A stretch of 64,000 nucleotides of DNA from Acidobacteriaceae bacterium (GCA_030041515.1 JASHNS010000004.1:18075-82074); one strand, 5' to 3'; positions 8,796 through 18,182 are shown, counted from the stretch's first letter. Translations and numbers: made by a program. The notes: a model not told the origin generated them from the sequence alone.

Positions 8796-8852
8796 CGCTG
8801 GCCGGCCTTCAGCTGGCCGGTGCTTAGCTAACCGGCCCTGAGCTGACCGCCT
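8796..8852 (-). repeat. Imperfect ~15-bp tandem repeat (GGCCAGC family) over the gnd stop
   Basis: Four units read on the minus strand as GCGGTCAGCTCAG, GCCGGTTAGCTAAGC, ACCGGCCAGCTGAAG and GCCGGCCAGCGCAAAC. The gnd TAG stop (8830-8828) lies within the second unit, so the last residues GGQLRAG are repeat-encoded. It matches the array at the xerD stop. Confidence 0.72.
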
Positions 8853-9760
8853 TTTTGTTGGCTCAGCACCGCGTGTCCGCCGAACTGATTGCGCATGATG
8901 GCAATCATCCGGTCGGTGAAATTGTTCTCCTCACGGCTACGAATCCGGCGCAGCAGCGACTCCGTAATGACCGGCGCGGAGACGTTCAGGTTGATCGCCT
9001 CGAAAACCGTCCAGCGCCCCTCGCCGGAATCCTCGACGTACGCCTCCAGGCCATCCAGCTCCGGATTTTGCTCGAGCGCCGCGGCGGTCAAATCCAGCAG
9101 CCACGACCGCACCACGCTGCCGTAGCGCCACACCTCCGCGATCTGCGCCAGATCCAGATCCATCTCTTCCTTGCGCTCCATGATCGCAAAACCTTCGGCA
9201 TACGCCTGCATCATGCCGTACTCAATACCGTTGTGCACCATCTTCACAAAGTGCCCGGCTCCGGCCGGACCGACGTGTCCCCACCCCTTATCTTTGGCGG
9301 GCGCCAGCGTCTCGAAGATCGGATACAGCCGCTCCACGGGATCGGCGTCGCCGCCCACCATCAGGCTGTATCCCTCCTTCAGCCCCCACACTCCGCCCGA
9401 CGTGCCCACGTCGACGAAGTTGAACCCCTCGGCCTTCAGCTCGCGATGCCGCCGCTGGCTGTCCTGATAATTCGAGTTGCCGCCATCGATGATCGTGTCG
9501 CCCTCCGCGAGCAGCGGCTTCAGCCTGGCGATCGTGTCGTCCACCGGCTTGCCGGCAGGAACCATCAGCCAGATTGCGCGCGGCGCGGCCAACTTTCGCA
9601 CCAACTCCTCCAGCGTGTGCGCGCCCACGGAGCCGGATTCCGTCAGACGCTGCACGGCCTCCGCGCTGAAGTCGAAGCCGACGATCCTGTGGCCGCCGCG
9701 GCGCAGGCGCTCCGCCATGTTGCCGCCCATGCGTCCCAATCCAACAATGCCCAACTCCAT
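8828..9760 (-). CDS. gnd: 6-phosphogluconate dehydrogenase, short (GndA/YqeC-like) form
   Basis: A 310-residue enzyme that oxidatively decarboxylates 6-phosphogluconate to ribulose-5-phosphate. The Rossmann start is MELGIVGLGRMGGNMAERLR; the substrate motif is DGGNSNYQDS; the catalytic Lys is in GHFVKMVHNGIEYGMMQ. At about 300 residues it is the short form, not the 470-residue Gnd. The start at 9760 is preferred because it begins the fold; an AGGAGG lies 11 bases upstream, and an ATG at 9790 would add ten residues. The usual end NQFGGHAV is followed by LSQQKGGQLRAG, whose last residues come from the tandem repeat over the stop. Confidence 0.93.
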   Translation of the reverse strand: MELGIVGLGRMGGNMAERLRRGGHRIVGFDFSAEAVQRLTESGSVGAHTLEELVRKLAAPRAIWLMVPAGKPVDDTIARLKPLLAEGDTIIDGGNSNYQDSQRRHRELKAEGFNFVDVGTSGGVWGLKEGYSLMVGGDADPVERLYPIFETLAPAKDKGWGHVGPAGAGHFVKMVHNGIEYGMMQAYAEGFAIMERKEEMDLDLAQIAEVWRYGSVVRSWLLDLTAAALEQNPELDGLEAYVEDSGEGRWTVFEAINLNVSAPVITESLLRRIRSREENNFTDRMIAIMRNQFGGHAVLSQQKGGQLRAG

Positions 9761-9793
9761 ACTGACGAAATCCTCCTGGGAAAAATCCAAAAT

Positions 9794-10420
9794 CTACCGC
9801 GCGAGGGTGACTCCTGATTCGCTCAGCGTCGCCGCCAGCTTCGCCGAGCCCTCGTATTGCAAGGCGCGAATGCCCAACGCCGCCGCGGCTGCAACGTTCT
9901 CCGCACGATCGTCGATAAAAACCGTCTCGCCGGGATCGCTCCCGAGCACATCCAGCGCCATTCGATACATCCTCTGGTCCGGCTTGCGCAGGCCAACATA
10001 GGCTGAAGTGAAAAATGCGCGAAACAAGTCTCGCAGCCCAAACGTCTCCAGCCGGTACTCGTTCATGGCGCGCGATTCGTTGTTGACCATCGCCAGCCCA
10101 TACTGATCCGATGCCGCAAGCCCGCGAAGGATTCTCAGCGCGCTGTCGGCAGGCATTTTAGATTCCGCGCGCATGGCGGCAAGGAAATCGGCTTCCGTGA
10201 AACTTCGCGGCTCGAAGAAGACCGTGTGCACCAGATATTCGTTCACGGAGATCTCGTCCTTCTCCCACGCGTCGTTCACCTCCGCGTGCCGATGCTCGAA
10301 GACTGCCACATCCAGCCCAAAGCGGGGCACCACCGCGTCGCGCTGCTGGCGATCCCAGCTATTCGTGAGCAGCACTCCGCCCACGTCCCACAGAATCGTG
10401 TTGATGCCGCGCAAGGACAT
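9794..10420 (-). CDS. HAD-superfamily phosphatase, YihX-like
   Basis: A 208-residue haloacid-dehalogenase-like hydrolase. Motif I is ILWDVGGVLLTNSWD, where the second aspartate is replaced by glycine as in YihX and the epoxide-hydrolase N-terminal phosphatases. The motif II Ser/Thr region is FFTSAYVG, the Lys is in LRKPDQRMYRMAL, and motif IV is TVFIDDRAENV. YihX of E. coli releases glucose from alpha-glucose-1-phosphate; a similar role would suit this operon with glucokinase and Zwf, but that is inference. AGGAG directly touches the ATG at 10420 and lies 6 bases before a TTG at 10414, so TTG may be the true start. The spacer to rpiB is 74 bp. Confidence 0.85.
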   Translation of the reverse strand: MSLRGINTILWDVGGVLLTNSWDRQQRDAVVPRFGLDVAVFEHRHAEVNDAWEKDEISVNEYLVHTVFFEPRSFTEADFLAAMRAESKMPADSALRILRGLAASDQYGLAMVNNESRAMNEYRLETFGLRDLFRAFFTSAYVGLRKPDQRMYRMALDVLGSDPGETVFIDDRAENVAAAAALGIRALQYEGSAKLAATLSESGVTLAR

Positions 10421-10494
10421 CTCCTGAAGACTGGAATTCGGCGAGAAAGGGTCCGGGGCCCGGTGACGAGGAATGAAAAGATCGCGCCGCGATC

Positions 10495-10965
10495 TTACGA
10501 CTTTGCTGTTTCGTGCATGTTACGGGCTTCGATGGCCATCACCTTGTTCAGCCGCCGCACGTAGCGCTCCACCTGCGACTGGAACTTCGCCTGGAGAAAT
10601 GCGCCCACCAGATCGAACGCCGTCTCCGACCCGATAATCCGCGCTCCCATCACCAGCACGTTCATGTTGTCGTGCTCCACGCCCTGGTGCGCGGAATAGT
10701 GGTCGTGGCACATGCAGGCGCGAATGCCCGGCATCTTGTTGGCAGCCACGCACACCCCCACGCCGCTGCCGCAGATCAGGATGCCGCGCTCGGCCTGCCC
10801 GGCCTGCAGCGCGCGCCCCACGGCCTCGGCAAAATCGGGATAGTCGGATGGCTCCGCATTGAAGGCGCCGAGGTCGATGACCTCGTGTCCCAGCTTCTCC
10901 AGATATCCGCGCACTTCTTCCTTCAGCGCGTACCCCGCGTGATCGGCTCCAATCGCGAGTTTCAT
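10495..10965 (-). CDS. rpiB: Ribose-5-phosphate isomerase B
   Basis: About 156 residues of the RpiB/LacAB family, which interconverts ribulose-5-phosphate and ribose-5-phosphate. The start is [18 protein letters not shown]; the catalytic Cys lies in [35 protein letters not shown] follows. ATG at 10965 has GGGGAAG upstream; a GTG two codons earlier overlaps the tkt stop. Stop of tkt and start of rpiB overlap or nearly so, implying coupled translation, as expected for consecutive non-oxidative pentose phosphate steps. Confidence 0.95.
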   Translation of the reverse strand: MKLAIGADHAGYALKEEVRGYLEKLGHEVIDLGAFNAEPSDYPDFAEAVGRALQAGQAERGILICGSGVGVCVAANKMPGIRACMCHDHYSAHQGVEHDNMNVLVMGARIIGSETAFDLVGAFLQAKFQSQVERYVRRLNKVMAIEARNMHETAKS

Positions 10966-10967
10966 GG

Positions 10968-12989
10968 TCACTTCCCCGCCATGGCCGGCTCAGTTTTCCG
11001 CACGCGCTCCACAAGTGCCCTGGCCCGAGCGGCGACGTTCTCCGCGCTGAAGCCGAGCTTCTCAAGCACCGTTGTGCCTGGAGCCGACGCGCCGAAGCGA
11101 TCCAGCCCGACCACGTCGCCGTGGCGGCCAACATATTTCCACCATCCCAGCGACGCCCCCGCTTCGACAGCCAGCGTCGGCACGCCGTCCGGCAGAATCT
11201 CCGCCTTGTAGCTCTCCGGCTGCTCCTCGAAGATCTTCACGCTGGGCATGGACACCACGCGCGCCGTGATGCCGTCCTTCTTCAATTGCTCGGCCGCGCG
11301 GATCGCCGGCCACAATTCCGCGCCGGTGCCGATCAGCAGGACATCCGGGGCATCGCCGCCCCGCTCGACCACATAGCCGCCCTTGCGGACGCCCTCGAAG
11401 ACCTTTTGCTTCACCGGATCGAGCAGCGGCAGATCCTGCCGCGAGAGCGCGAAGAATGAAGGGCCTTTGCGTTCGAGCGCGAGGCCCCACGCCGCAGAAG
11501 TCTCGTTCGCGTCCGCCGGCCGGAAATCCGTGAGCCGTGGCACCGCGCGCAGCATCGTGAGCTGCTCCACGGGCTGATGCGTCGGCCCGTCTTCGCCCAA
11601 CCCGATTGAGTCATGCGTAAAGACGAAGATCGAGTGCACGTCCATGATGGCGGCCATGCGCAGGGCCGGCTTCGCGTAATCAGTGAAAACGAAGAACGTC
11701 GATCCGTAGGGGATCACGCCGCCGTGCGCGGCCATGCCATTCACCATGGCGCACATGCCGAATTCGCGCACGCCGAAGTAGATGTTTTCTCCGCTGGCGT
11801 CCAGATGGAAATTTTTGCTGTCCTTGATGACAGTCTTGGTCGAAGTCGACAAGTCCGCTGCGCCGCCGAAGAGCTCCGGGACCTGCTTCGCGAAGGCGTT
11901 CATCACCGTGTTGCCCGCGGTGCGCGTGGCCACCGGCTTCGAGTCGGCGGGGAACTGGGGCAGGCTCTGCGCCCATCCATCTTTCAGGCGGCCCGCCTGC
12001 ACGCGCTCAAATTCGGCGGCCAATTCCGGGAACTGCTGTTTGTACCTGGCGAAGAGCGCGTTCCAGTCCGACTCCTCTTTCGCGCCCTTTTCTACGGCCT
12101 GCAGCCAGTTTTTCGCGGCATCGTCGGGCACCCAGAACGTTTTGTCGTCGGGCCAGCCCAGATTGCGCTTCGTCTCCTTCACGGCCTCGTCGCCGAGCGC
12201 CTCGCCGTGCGCCTTGCTGGTGCCCGCCTTGGGGCTGCCGTAGCCGATCACCGTGCGCACCGCGATGAATGACGGCTTGTCCTTCACGGCCTTCGCGGCT
12301 TCAATCGCCTTCGCGATGCCTTCGAGATCGTTGCCATCTTCGACGATCTGCACGTGCCAGTGGTACGCCTCGAAGCGCTTCAGCCGATCCTCGGTAAAGG
12401 AAAGCTCGGTCGGGCCATCCAGCGAGATCAGATTGTCGTCGTAGAGGCAGATCAGCTTGCCCAGCGCCAGGGTTCCCGCCAGCGACGCCGCCTCGTGCGA
12501 GACACCCTCCATCAGATCGCCGTCGCCGCACATCATGTAGGTGGTGTGATCGACAATGTCGAAACCCGGACGGTTGTAGATCGCCGCCAGATGTTTCTCG
12601 GCCATCGCCATGCCCACAGCCATCGCGAATCCCTGACCCAGCGGGCCGGTCGTCACCTCTACGCCGTCGGTGTCGCCGTACTCCGGATGCCCGGGCGTGT
12701 TCGATCCCCACTGCCGAAACTGCTTCAGGTCGTCGAGCGAAACCTTGTAGCCGGTCAGGTGCAGCGCGCCGTACAGCATCGCCGAGGCATGCCCGTTCGA
12801 CAGCACGAAGCGGTCGCGGTTGACCCACTTCGAGTGCTTTGGGTTGTGCCGCATGAACTTGTGAAAGAGGAGATAGGCCATGGGCGCGTCGCCCAGCGGC
12901 GCTCCCGGATGGCCGCTGTTGGCCTTCTGCACCGCATCCACCGCCAAAAAGCGCAGGGCATTAATCGACAACTGATCCAGTTCGTTCAT
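10968..12989 (-). CDS. tkt: Transketolase
   Basis: A 673-residue thiamine-diphosphate enzyme that transfers two-carbon units in the non-oxidative pentose phosphate pathway. Visible elements are [11 protein letters not shown] near the N-terminus, the ThDP motif [18 protein letters not shown], the pyrimidine-domain stretch [19 protein letters not shown], and [20 protein letters not shown] near residue 465. Length and order are canonical. It is the promoter-proximal gene of the tkt-rpiB-HAD-gnd-zwf-pgl-glk run; the 115-bp spacer upstream toward the GH15 gene is where an operon promoter would lie. An AGGAG stands 12 bases before the ATG. Confidence 0.96.
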   Translation of the reverse strand: MNELDQLSINALRFLAVDAVQKANSGHPGAPLGDAPMAYLLFHKFMRHNPKHSKWVNRDRFVLSNGHASAMLYGALHLTGYKVSLDDLKQFRQWGSNTPGHPEYGDTDGVEVTTGPLGQGFAMAVGMAMAEKHLAAIYNRPGFDIVDHTTYMMCGDGDLMEGVSHEAASLAGTLALGKLICLYDDNLISLDGPTELSFTEDRLKRFEAYHWHVQIVEDGNDLEGIAKAIEAAKAVKDKPSFIAVRTVIGYGSPKAGTSKAHGEALGDEAVKETKRNLGWPDDKTFWVPDDAAKNWLQAVEKGAKEESDWNALFARYKQQFPELAAEFERVQAGRLKDGWAQSLPQFPADSKPVATRTAGNTVMNAFAKQVPELFGGAADLSTSTKTVIKDSKNFHLDASGENIYFGVREFGMCAMVNGMAAHGGVIPYGSTFFVFTDYAKPALRMAAIMDVHSIFVFTHDSIGLGEDGPTHQPVEQLTMLRAVPRLTDFRPADANETSAAWGLALERKGPSFFALSRQDLPLLDPVKQKVFEGVRKGGYVVERGGDAPDVLLIGTGAELWPAIRAAEQLKKDGITARVVSMPSVKIFEEQPESYKAEILPDGVPTLAVEAGASLGWWKYVGRHGDVVGLDRFGASAPGTTVLEKLGFSAENVAARARALVERVRKTEPAMAGK

Positions 12990-13104
12990 AAAGGCTTGTA
13001 TCTCCTCGTTTTGGGAACCTGGGGCGTTTCAGGATGGTCAGACGCGCAAGTTTGATTGTCTCTCTACCCGATTAGATGACGCAAACCTGCGCGCAGTGCC
13101 GCAG

Positions 13105-15519
13105 TTAGGCTTCGAGTTCGACCTCAAAGTTCTTCCCTTCCCAGCGTTCCTCATCCGGCCAATAGAGAGTGAAGATGAGGGACCCGGTTTGGCCCTTCTC
13201 CGTGGGCAAATCCGCATACGACCCCAGAGCTCCCAGCTGCGTGCTCTCCAGGTCCTGCTGCGTCGCCCATCCATCCGCGGTCCACCTCACGCGAAATCGG
13301 TTCGCCGAGGTAATTCGCAGCGCCTTGCCAGCCGGCATGCTGCGAATCTGCCGCCGCAACACCTTGAAGACTTCAATCCCGCTGGGCGGATGGTTCCCTT
13401 TCGCATACCGCTCTTCCACGATCGGAATGCAGTCGAAAACCCTGCCATCGGCCGCCGAGCGCAGCAGCTTCAGATACTCCGAGTGCGCCCACACCAGGGG
13501 CATCGCCGAGCCCGCCGGCCCGCCGAGCACCAGCCCGTTCGTATCGGGCTCGTCCCAAATCTGCTCGGGCAGCATGCCTCCAGCGGAGGCGAATTTCTCG
13601 ATGGCAGCAATCAGGTCCCGCACGTCGCGCCCGGCCGCCAGCTCGTAATGCGCGCGCTCACCGGTCAGCAGCGGCCAGGCGCGTCCCTGACCCCAGCCCA
13701 GGAAAGGCCCTCCGTCGTTGCGCTGCCCGTACCCATCGTGGTTGTAGCGGCGCCAGCAAGGCCCCCTGGGCGTATCCACTTTCAGCGTGGCATCGACCAC
13801 CTTCAGCGAATCCACAATCAGCTTGTCGTCCGCCGCGCGTACGCCGTAGCGCACCAACTCCAGAAATCCGGCGTCTGCGATCTCCCGCGCCTCGAACTCC
13901 GACTGCTCGCCGGGCGGAAGGTTGTTGATGTGCACCAGATCCTTGTCGCACTCGCCGTGCGCATACGGATCGCCGCACTCCGGCGGCCGAATCCGCATAT
14001 AGTGCCGTTTCACCTCCGGCAGCAGCACGCCGTTGTTGGTGACGGTCCAGTCTTCCAGGTTGCCTTCGAGCCAGTCCGCATGCTGTTCCAGAAACGCGGC
14101 CAGATCTTCCGATCCGTGCGCCCGCGCAATATCAGCCGCACAAATCAATCCCGCAATCACCGCGGCCAGTGTCGAGGGGGAATATCCCGCTGTCTCTTCC
14201 CATCGCTCCTGCTGGGTGACCGGCGCATAGCGCACCAGGAAGCCGGCCGCTCGCTCCACAAATGGCACCACGTCGAAGTTGTTCAGCGCGTCCAGCTTCC
14301 ACAGCCGCCACGCCAGCATGATGGGGAACGCCACTTCGTCGGCCTGGATGCCCGTCCAGTACGGGTCGCCGTTGACCCAGAAGTTCTGGGAGAAGCCGCC
14401 GTCGGGCTTCTGTGTGCACGCCAGGTACACCAGCGCGCGCAGCGCCGTCTCCACGTGGCCGCAGGCCATCAGCGCGGTCGCGGTCTGCACCATATCGCGC
14501 GTCCACACCAGGTGGTAGCCGCCCAGATCGTCGTCGCCCTTCGCGTAGCCCCACGGAATCGATGCCGATGCGATGAACGCCCCGGCAAACGTCTTGTCCT
14601 CATGCGCCAGCACCACGTTGTGGCTGATGCGCAGCAGCCGGCCGCCATCGCCTGCCATCTTCGCGAGCTGGCGCGGCATGGTTACCCGATGCCACTGCTC
14701 CACAAATCGCCCCAGATGCTGCTCGAAGGGCACGGCCAGCGAACCCATCGTCGAAGCCAGCGCCGCATGATGCCCTTCTCCAAAACCAATCCCCAGGGTG
14801 AACTCGCGCGTATGCTCCGCGGGAATTTCCCCCATGAGCGCGAGGTTGCCGTCCTGCGCCGACCCGAACTCCCAGTCCATCCGGTAATTCTGTTTCAGGT
14901 CCTGCCATCCATCGCTGGCGCCCACAAACCCGCAACTGGCGCGGCTGAATCCGCAATCCGCGGCGAAGGCCAGCGACATGATGTCCTTCCACGCTACGAT
15001 CACCTGCTTGCCCGCCACATCGGCCACGCGCGCGGAGTTGCCCATCCCGCCGCCCTGCAAATGGGGAGCGAGCAGCGCATACAGCCTCAGCCTGGAAAGG
15101 AAGCTTTTCCTGCCCTCCACCTTCACGTGCACGAGCACGATCGGATAATGCGGGTCGGAGATCATGCGGCGCACGATCGCGTAGCGCCCCTCCGGATCGC
15201 GATTGCGCACCACCACCGCCTGCGCGCCCTGGTCGATGTAGTCGAATTCGTGGATCAGATCGCGCCGTTCCTCATGGAAGAACGTCTCCCCGTCCGTGAT
15301 GAGGAACTGCATGTCGCGGATCTGCGGCCGGTCGATGGTCGGGCAGTAAATCTCGTTCAGGATCCCATGCGACACTGTGAACCAGACCTTGCTGGACGCG
15401 GCGTACGCGGTGCTCACCGTGTCCTTCGCGCTGGAAGTCCAGCGCGGCGCGAGGCCAGGGGCGCCAAAGGCCTCGCCCTGCCCGTTGATCCATCGATAGC
15501 GCGGCTCGGAATCTGCCAT
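13105..15519 (-). CDS. GH15 glucoamylase / glucodextranase-like
   Basis: An 804-residue glycoside hydrolase family 15 enzyme that releases glucose from alpha-glucans. The N-terminal beta-sandwich domain (KVWFTVSHGILNEIYCPTID) precedes the (alpha/alpha)6 barrel with LVWTRDMVQTATALMACG, the catalytic-acid region GIQADEVAFPIMLAWRLW and the second region GWGQGRAWPLLTGERAHYEL. No signal peptide is obvious at MADSEPRYRWINGQGEAFG, so it may act in the cytoplasm or use an unrecognised route. It lies directly upstream of the tkt operon on the same strand and would feed glucose to the glucokinase there (inference). The C-terminal beta-domain ends FTLYWPDEERWEGKNFEVEL. Confidence 0.9.
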   Translation of the reverse strand: MADSEPRYRWINGQGEAFGAPGLAPRWTSSAKDTVSTAYAASSKVWFTVSHGILNEIYCPTIDRPQIRDMQFLITDGETFFHEERRDLIHEFDYIDQGAQAVVVRNRDPEGRYAIVRRMISDPHYPIVLVHVKVEGRKSFLSRLRLYALLAPHLQGGGMGNSARVADVAGKQVIVAWKDIMSLAFAADCGFSRASCGFVGASDGWQDLKQNYRMDWEFGSAQDGNLALMGEIPAEHTREFTLGIGFGEGHHAALASTMGSLAVPFEQHLGRFVEQWHRVTMPRQLAKMAGDGGRLLRISHNVVLAHEDKTFAGAFIASASIPWGYAKGDDDLGGYHLVWTRDMVQTATALMACGHVETALRALVYLACTQKPDGGFSQNFWVNGDPYWTGIQADEVAFPIMLAWRLWKLDALNNFDVVPFVERAAGFLVRYAPVTQQERWEETAGYSPSTLAAVIAGLICAADIARAHGSEDLAAFLEQHADWLEGNLEDWTVTNNGVLLPEVKRHYMRIRPPECGDPYAHGECDKDLVHINNLPPGEQSEFEAREIADAGFLELVRYGVRAADDKLIVDSLKVVDATLKVDTPRGPCWRRYNHDGYGQRNDGGPFLGWGQGRAWPLLTGERAHYELAAGRDVRDLIAAIEKFASAGGMLPEQIWDEPDTNGLVLGGPAGSAMPLVWAHSEYLKLLRSAADGRVFDCIPIVEERYAKGNHPPSGIEVFKVLRRQIRSMPAGKALRITSANRFRVRWTADGWATQQDLESTQLGALGSYADLPTEKGQTGSLIFTLYWPDEERWEGKNFEVELEA

Positions 15520-15706
15520 GCATCCACCCTTCTGCTGACGCTGGGAGAAGAAAAAGAAGGACCCGATCTTAAAGATTCCGCGATACCTTGTGCGGCTTCC
15601 TTTTTATCAGACCGCGATGAAGAAAAATCGGTATCAGATCGCGACGACCAGGAAACCCGCGGGGCAGGAGCCTCAACACTAACCCGTATCGCTATCCTCC
15701 GGCCTG

Positions 15707-17179
15707 TCACATCACCTGATCATTCGCATCCGGGTCCGGATGAAACTGCACCAGGTCCATGGCGTGCTTCACTTCGGTGTTCTTCATGAACTGCTCCCAA
15801 ACGAAGCCGGTTCGCTGGTTCTCGGCCATCAGCATCATGATGCCCTGATCGATCCCGAGCACGTCCGGGCCGTACCATCTCGCGTGCGGCTGGAAGGCAT
15901 CGACGAATCCGTACTTTGAGTACACCTTATCCTTGAACTCCGCGCGCATGCTCAGCAACACGTGCGAGCACTCCGCCGGCAGAAAGACCATGGACCCTCC
16001 TGCCGCATTGGGCACCAGCGTGCCGTCCGGATCGCCCATGGTTGGGGGCCCTCCCCAGACGCGGTAGCCCTCGCGGGAGTCCGACGCGGAGAGCCCCCAC
16101 AGATTCTGGTCCCACCAGGGAAACTTCCTGCCCATCGTCAAACACCACAACTGGTGGGCGCGTGTCGCCGCAATCGAGTTGGTGAAGTAGTTCGCATGCA
16201 GGTCCGCCAGGTTGCGCAGGTCGCACCACGCATGCGCGTACTGGTGGATAAAGATCGGCGCCACGCCGCTGATGTACGTCACTCCGCCGAACTGGATTAC
16301 GGGCCGCTGCAGTGCGTTCCACGTTTCCGGGGGGATCGCATGCGTCGGCGACCCAATGGCCAGCAGATACATCACCAGCAGTTCCGAGTAGATATCCCAG
16401 CGATGATCCAGAAATCCCTGGTCCGGCAGCCAGCCCATCGAGAGCGTCTGGCCGCCGTTCATCATCCACTGCCAGTCCACCCGCCGGTAGAACGTCGTTG
16501 CCAGCGCCTCGATCCGCTGATTCCCCGCAAAATACTGCCGGCAGGTCAGGATCCCGCACAGCAGCCAGCATGTATCGATCGACGACAGCTCGCAGCCGAA
16601 CATGCGCTGCCCACTCTCGATGTCGATGAAGTGGTACAGGAACCCGTGCTCGTGCGGGCAATCTTCCAGCAGGAACGCCAGCGTCTTTTCCACACGAGTT
16701 TCGCACTCGAAGCGCGTCAGGTAGTTGCGCTTGTGTGCGATGCACAGCGCCGTCAGCCCAAAACCCGTCGCGGCAATGCTGGAAACGCGGCTTTCCGACA
16801 GGCCCTGCACCGGCGCCCGATCCCGCACCAGCCCCGTCTTCGGGCTGGCCTCGTTGTAGAAGAAGTCCGAGATGCGCCCTTCCATGTCATCCAGCAGCGC
16901 CTCGCCTTCTTTGGTCACCTGCACCAGCGGCCGGTTGATGAACAACCCCGGCGGGTGCGCGAACTGCTTTGCTGCCTGCGATTCCGGTTTCGGCTGCTGA
17001 CCGGCTTTCACCGGAGGCGCCTGGCGCTGATTCTGATTCTGGTTCTGGCCGTGGTTCTGCGCCAGCAGCGACGGTCCCAGCGCCAGCGCGCTCGCCGCTC
17101 CGGCTCGCTTCAGCAGGTCCCGGCGGGTGAGGCGCGGGGGGGTCAGGAATGATCGGGTTTCGTCGTCCAGGTCAGGCAA
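15707..17179 (-). CDS. Tat-exported glycoamylase-like (PF10091 / GH144-like) protein
   Basis: A 490-residue protein with an (alpha/alpha)6-barrel signature: VRDRAPVQGLSESRVSSIAA then TGFGLTALCIAHKRNYLTR, as in PF10091 'glycoamylase' proteins and GH144 endo-beta-1,2-glucanases. A twin-arginine signal (LTRRDLLKRAGAASALALG) indicates folded export. A low-complexity NQ-rich linker (NHGQNQNQNQNQR) follows, then the catalytic domain with DIESGQRMFGCELSSIDTCW and GGSMVFLPAECSHVL. Substrate is not certain: beta-1,2-glucan is suggested by the family, alpha-glucan by the neighbouring GH15. It is the first gene of the long minus-strand run; the divergent sodA begins 346 bp away. Confidence 0.8.
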   Translation of the reverse strand: MPDLDDETRSFLTPPRLTRRDLLKRAGAASALALGPSLLAQNHGQNQNQNQRQAPPVKAGQQPKPESQAAKQFAHPPGLFINRPLVQVTKEGEALLDDMEGRISDFFYNEASPKTGLVRDRAPVQGLSESRVSSIAATGFGLTALCIAHKRNYLTRFECETRVEKTLAFLLEDCPHEHGFLYHFIDIESGQRMFGCELSSIDTCWLLCGILTCRQYFAGNQRIEALATTFYRRVDWQWMMNGGQTLSMGWLPDQGFLDHRWDIYSELLVMYLLAIGSPTHAIPPETWNALQRPVIQFGGVTYISGVAPIFIHQYAHAWCDLRNLADLHANYFTNSIAATRAHQLWCLTMGRKFPWWDQNLWGLSASDSREGYRVWGGPPTMGDPDGTLVPNAAGGSMVFLPAECSHVLLSMRAEFKDKVYSKYGFVDAFQPHARWYGPDVLGIDQGIMMLMAENQRTGFVWEQFMKNTEVKHAMDLVQFHPDPDANDQVM

Positions 17180-17525
17180 TCCGGCAAGTCCATCAGGGGA
17201 TTTGGTCGTTCAGCAAAGGAGTGGCGCTTCAGCCACCCGCGGCCGGGGAGCGCAACCTTCCCACCGCCACAGACGCTTCCACCGAACTTCAGGATGCAGA
17301 CAATGGCTGCGTGCTGCTCTTGTCTTTACTGTAAACGCCAGAGCCCTGCCGCGCACCTCGCCCGCCAGGCCGGCTCGACAACTCCGCCTGGACGGCCAGT
17401 CCCTGCACCCTGCAGGCGCCGGGGCGCATCCTTTAAAATCGTAGAGCGCAGTTGCGGGCTCCTCCGCAAGTGGCCCGCGCGACCCCTTCCGGACAAACCA
17501 CAACCTCACACCCAGGAGGATTGCT
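17180..17525. other. Divergent intergenic region (GH144-like / sodA)
   Basis: A 346-bp region with no gene that I accept. It should hold promoters for both flanking genes. It contains the perfect 11-bp inverted repeat TTTACTGTAAA (17325-17335), a possible operator, and a TAAAAT hexamer at 17434-17439 that could be the sodA -10 box, although no good -35 partner is seen. Confidence 0.5.
17434..17439 (+). promoter_or_regulatory. Candidate -10 element for sodA
   Basis: TAAAAT in a GC-rich context, about 90 bp before the sodA start. The expected -35 position holds TGCAGG, a poor match to TTGACA, so confidence is low. Confidence 0.25.
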
Positions 17526-18134
17526 TTGGCACACGAAGTTCCACCGCTTCCCTACGATTACAAGGCGCTCGAGCCCCATATCGACGAGCAGACGATGCAC
17601 CTCCACCATGACAAGCACCACCAGGCTTACGTCAACAATCTCAACGGCGCCATCGAAAAGCACTCCGAGCTGGCCGCCAAATCCGTCGACGACCTGCTGC
17701 GCAACATCAATTCTGTGCCCGAAGACGTGCGCACCGTGGTTCGCAATAATGGCGGCGGCCACTCCAACCACAGCATGTTCTGGGCCATCATGAAGCCCAA
17801 CGGCGGCGGCGAGCCCACCGGGGCCATCGGCGAGCAGATCAAAAAGGACTTCGGCTCCTTTGAGGACTTCAAAAAGCAGTTCAACGAGGCTGCGGCGAAG
17901 CAGTTCGGCTCCGGCTGGGGCTGGCTCATCTGGGACGGCAAGCTGAAAGTCATCACCACCGCCAACCAGGACAGCCCGCTCATGCAGGGCCACTTTCCCA
18001 TCCTCGGCAACGACGTGTGGGAGCACGCCTATTACCTCAAGTACCAGAACCGCCGCCCGGAGTACCTCGCCGCGTGGTGGAATACCGTCAACTGGGACGA
18101 AGTGAACAAGCGCTTCGCCCAGGCGAAGAAGTAA
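17526..18134 (+). CDS. sodA: Superoxide dismutase, Mn/Fe family, Mn-like
   Basis: A 202-residue enzyme that converts superoxide to oxygen and hydrogen peroxide. The four metal ligands are visible: His27 in [13 protein letters not shown], His in [13 protein letters not shown], and Asp and His in [18 protein letters not shown]. The [13 protein letters not shown] and TANQDSPLM stretches resemble manganese rather than iron enzymes. Translation starts at TTG (17526), fixed by AGGAGG seven bases upstream and by the family start [18 protein letters not shown]. It is monocistronic, with a 12-bp hairpin just downstream. Confidence 0.95.
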   Translation: MAHEVPPLPYDYKALEPHIDEQTMHLHHDKHHQAYVNNLNGAIEKHSELAAKSVDDLLRNINSVPEDVRTVVRNNGGGHSNHSMFWAIMKPNGGGEPTGAIGEQIKKDFGSFEDFKKQFNEAAAKQFGSGWGWLIWDGKLKVITTANQDSPLMQGHFPILGNDVWEHAYYLKYQNRRPEYLAAWWNTVNWDEVNKRFAQAKK

Positions 18135-18151
18135 CAGGGCGCATCGGGTGA

Positions 18152-18182
18152 CCCACATCTGCCGGAATTTGGCAGATGTGGG
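18152..18182 (+). terminator. 12-bp perfect hairpin after sodA (also a repeat-family member)
   Basis: CCCACATCTGCC pairs perfectly with GGCAGATGTGGG around the loop GGAATTT, 17 bp after the sodA stop. No T-run follows, so it may be a weak terminator or mRNA 3'-stabiliser. The same CATCTGCC/GGCAGATGTGGGG core recurs at 63298-63323, which marks it as a dispersed palindromic repeat. Confidence 0.65.

Noticed and set aside
13096..15789. 897-codon plus-strand frame opposite the GH15 gene
   Set aside because: Antisense shadow caused by high GC at third positions; the minus-strand GH15 has clear catalytic motifs.
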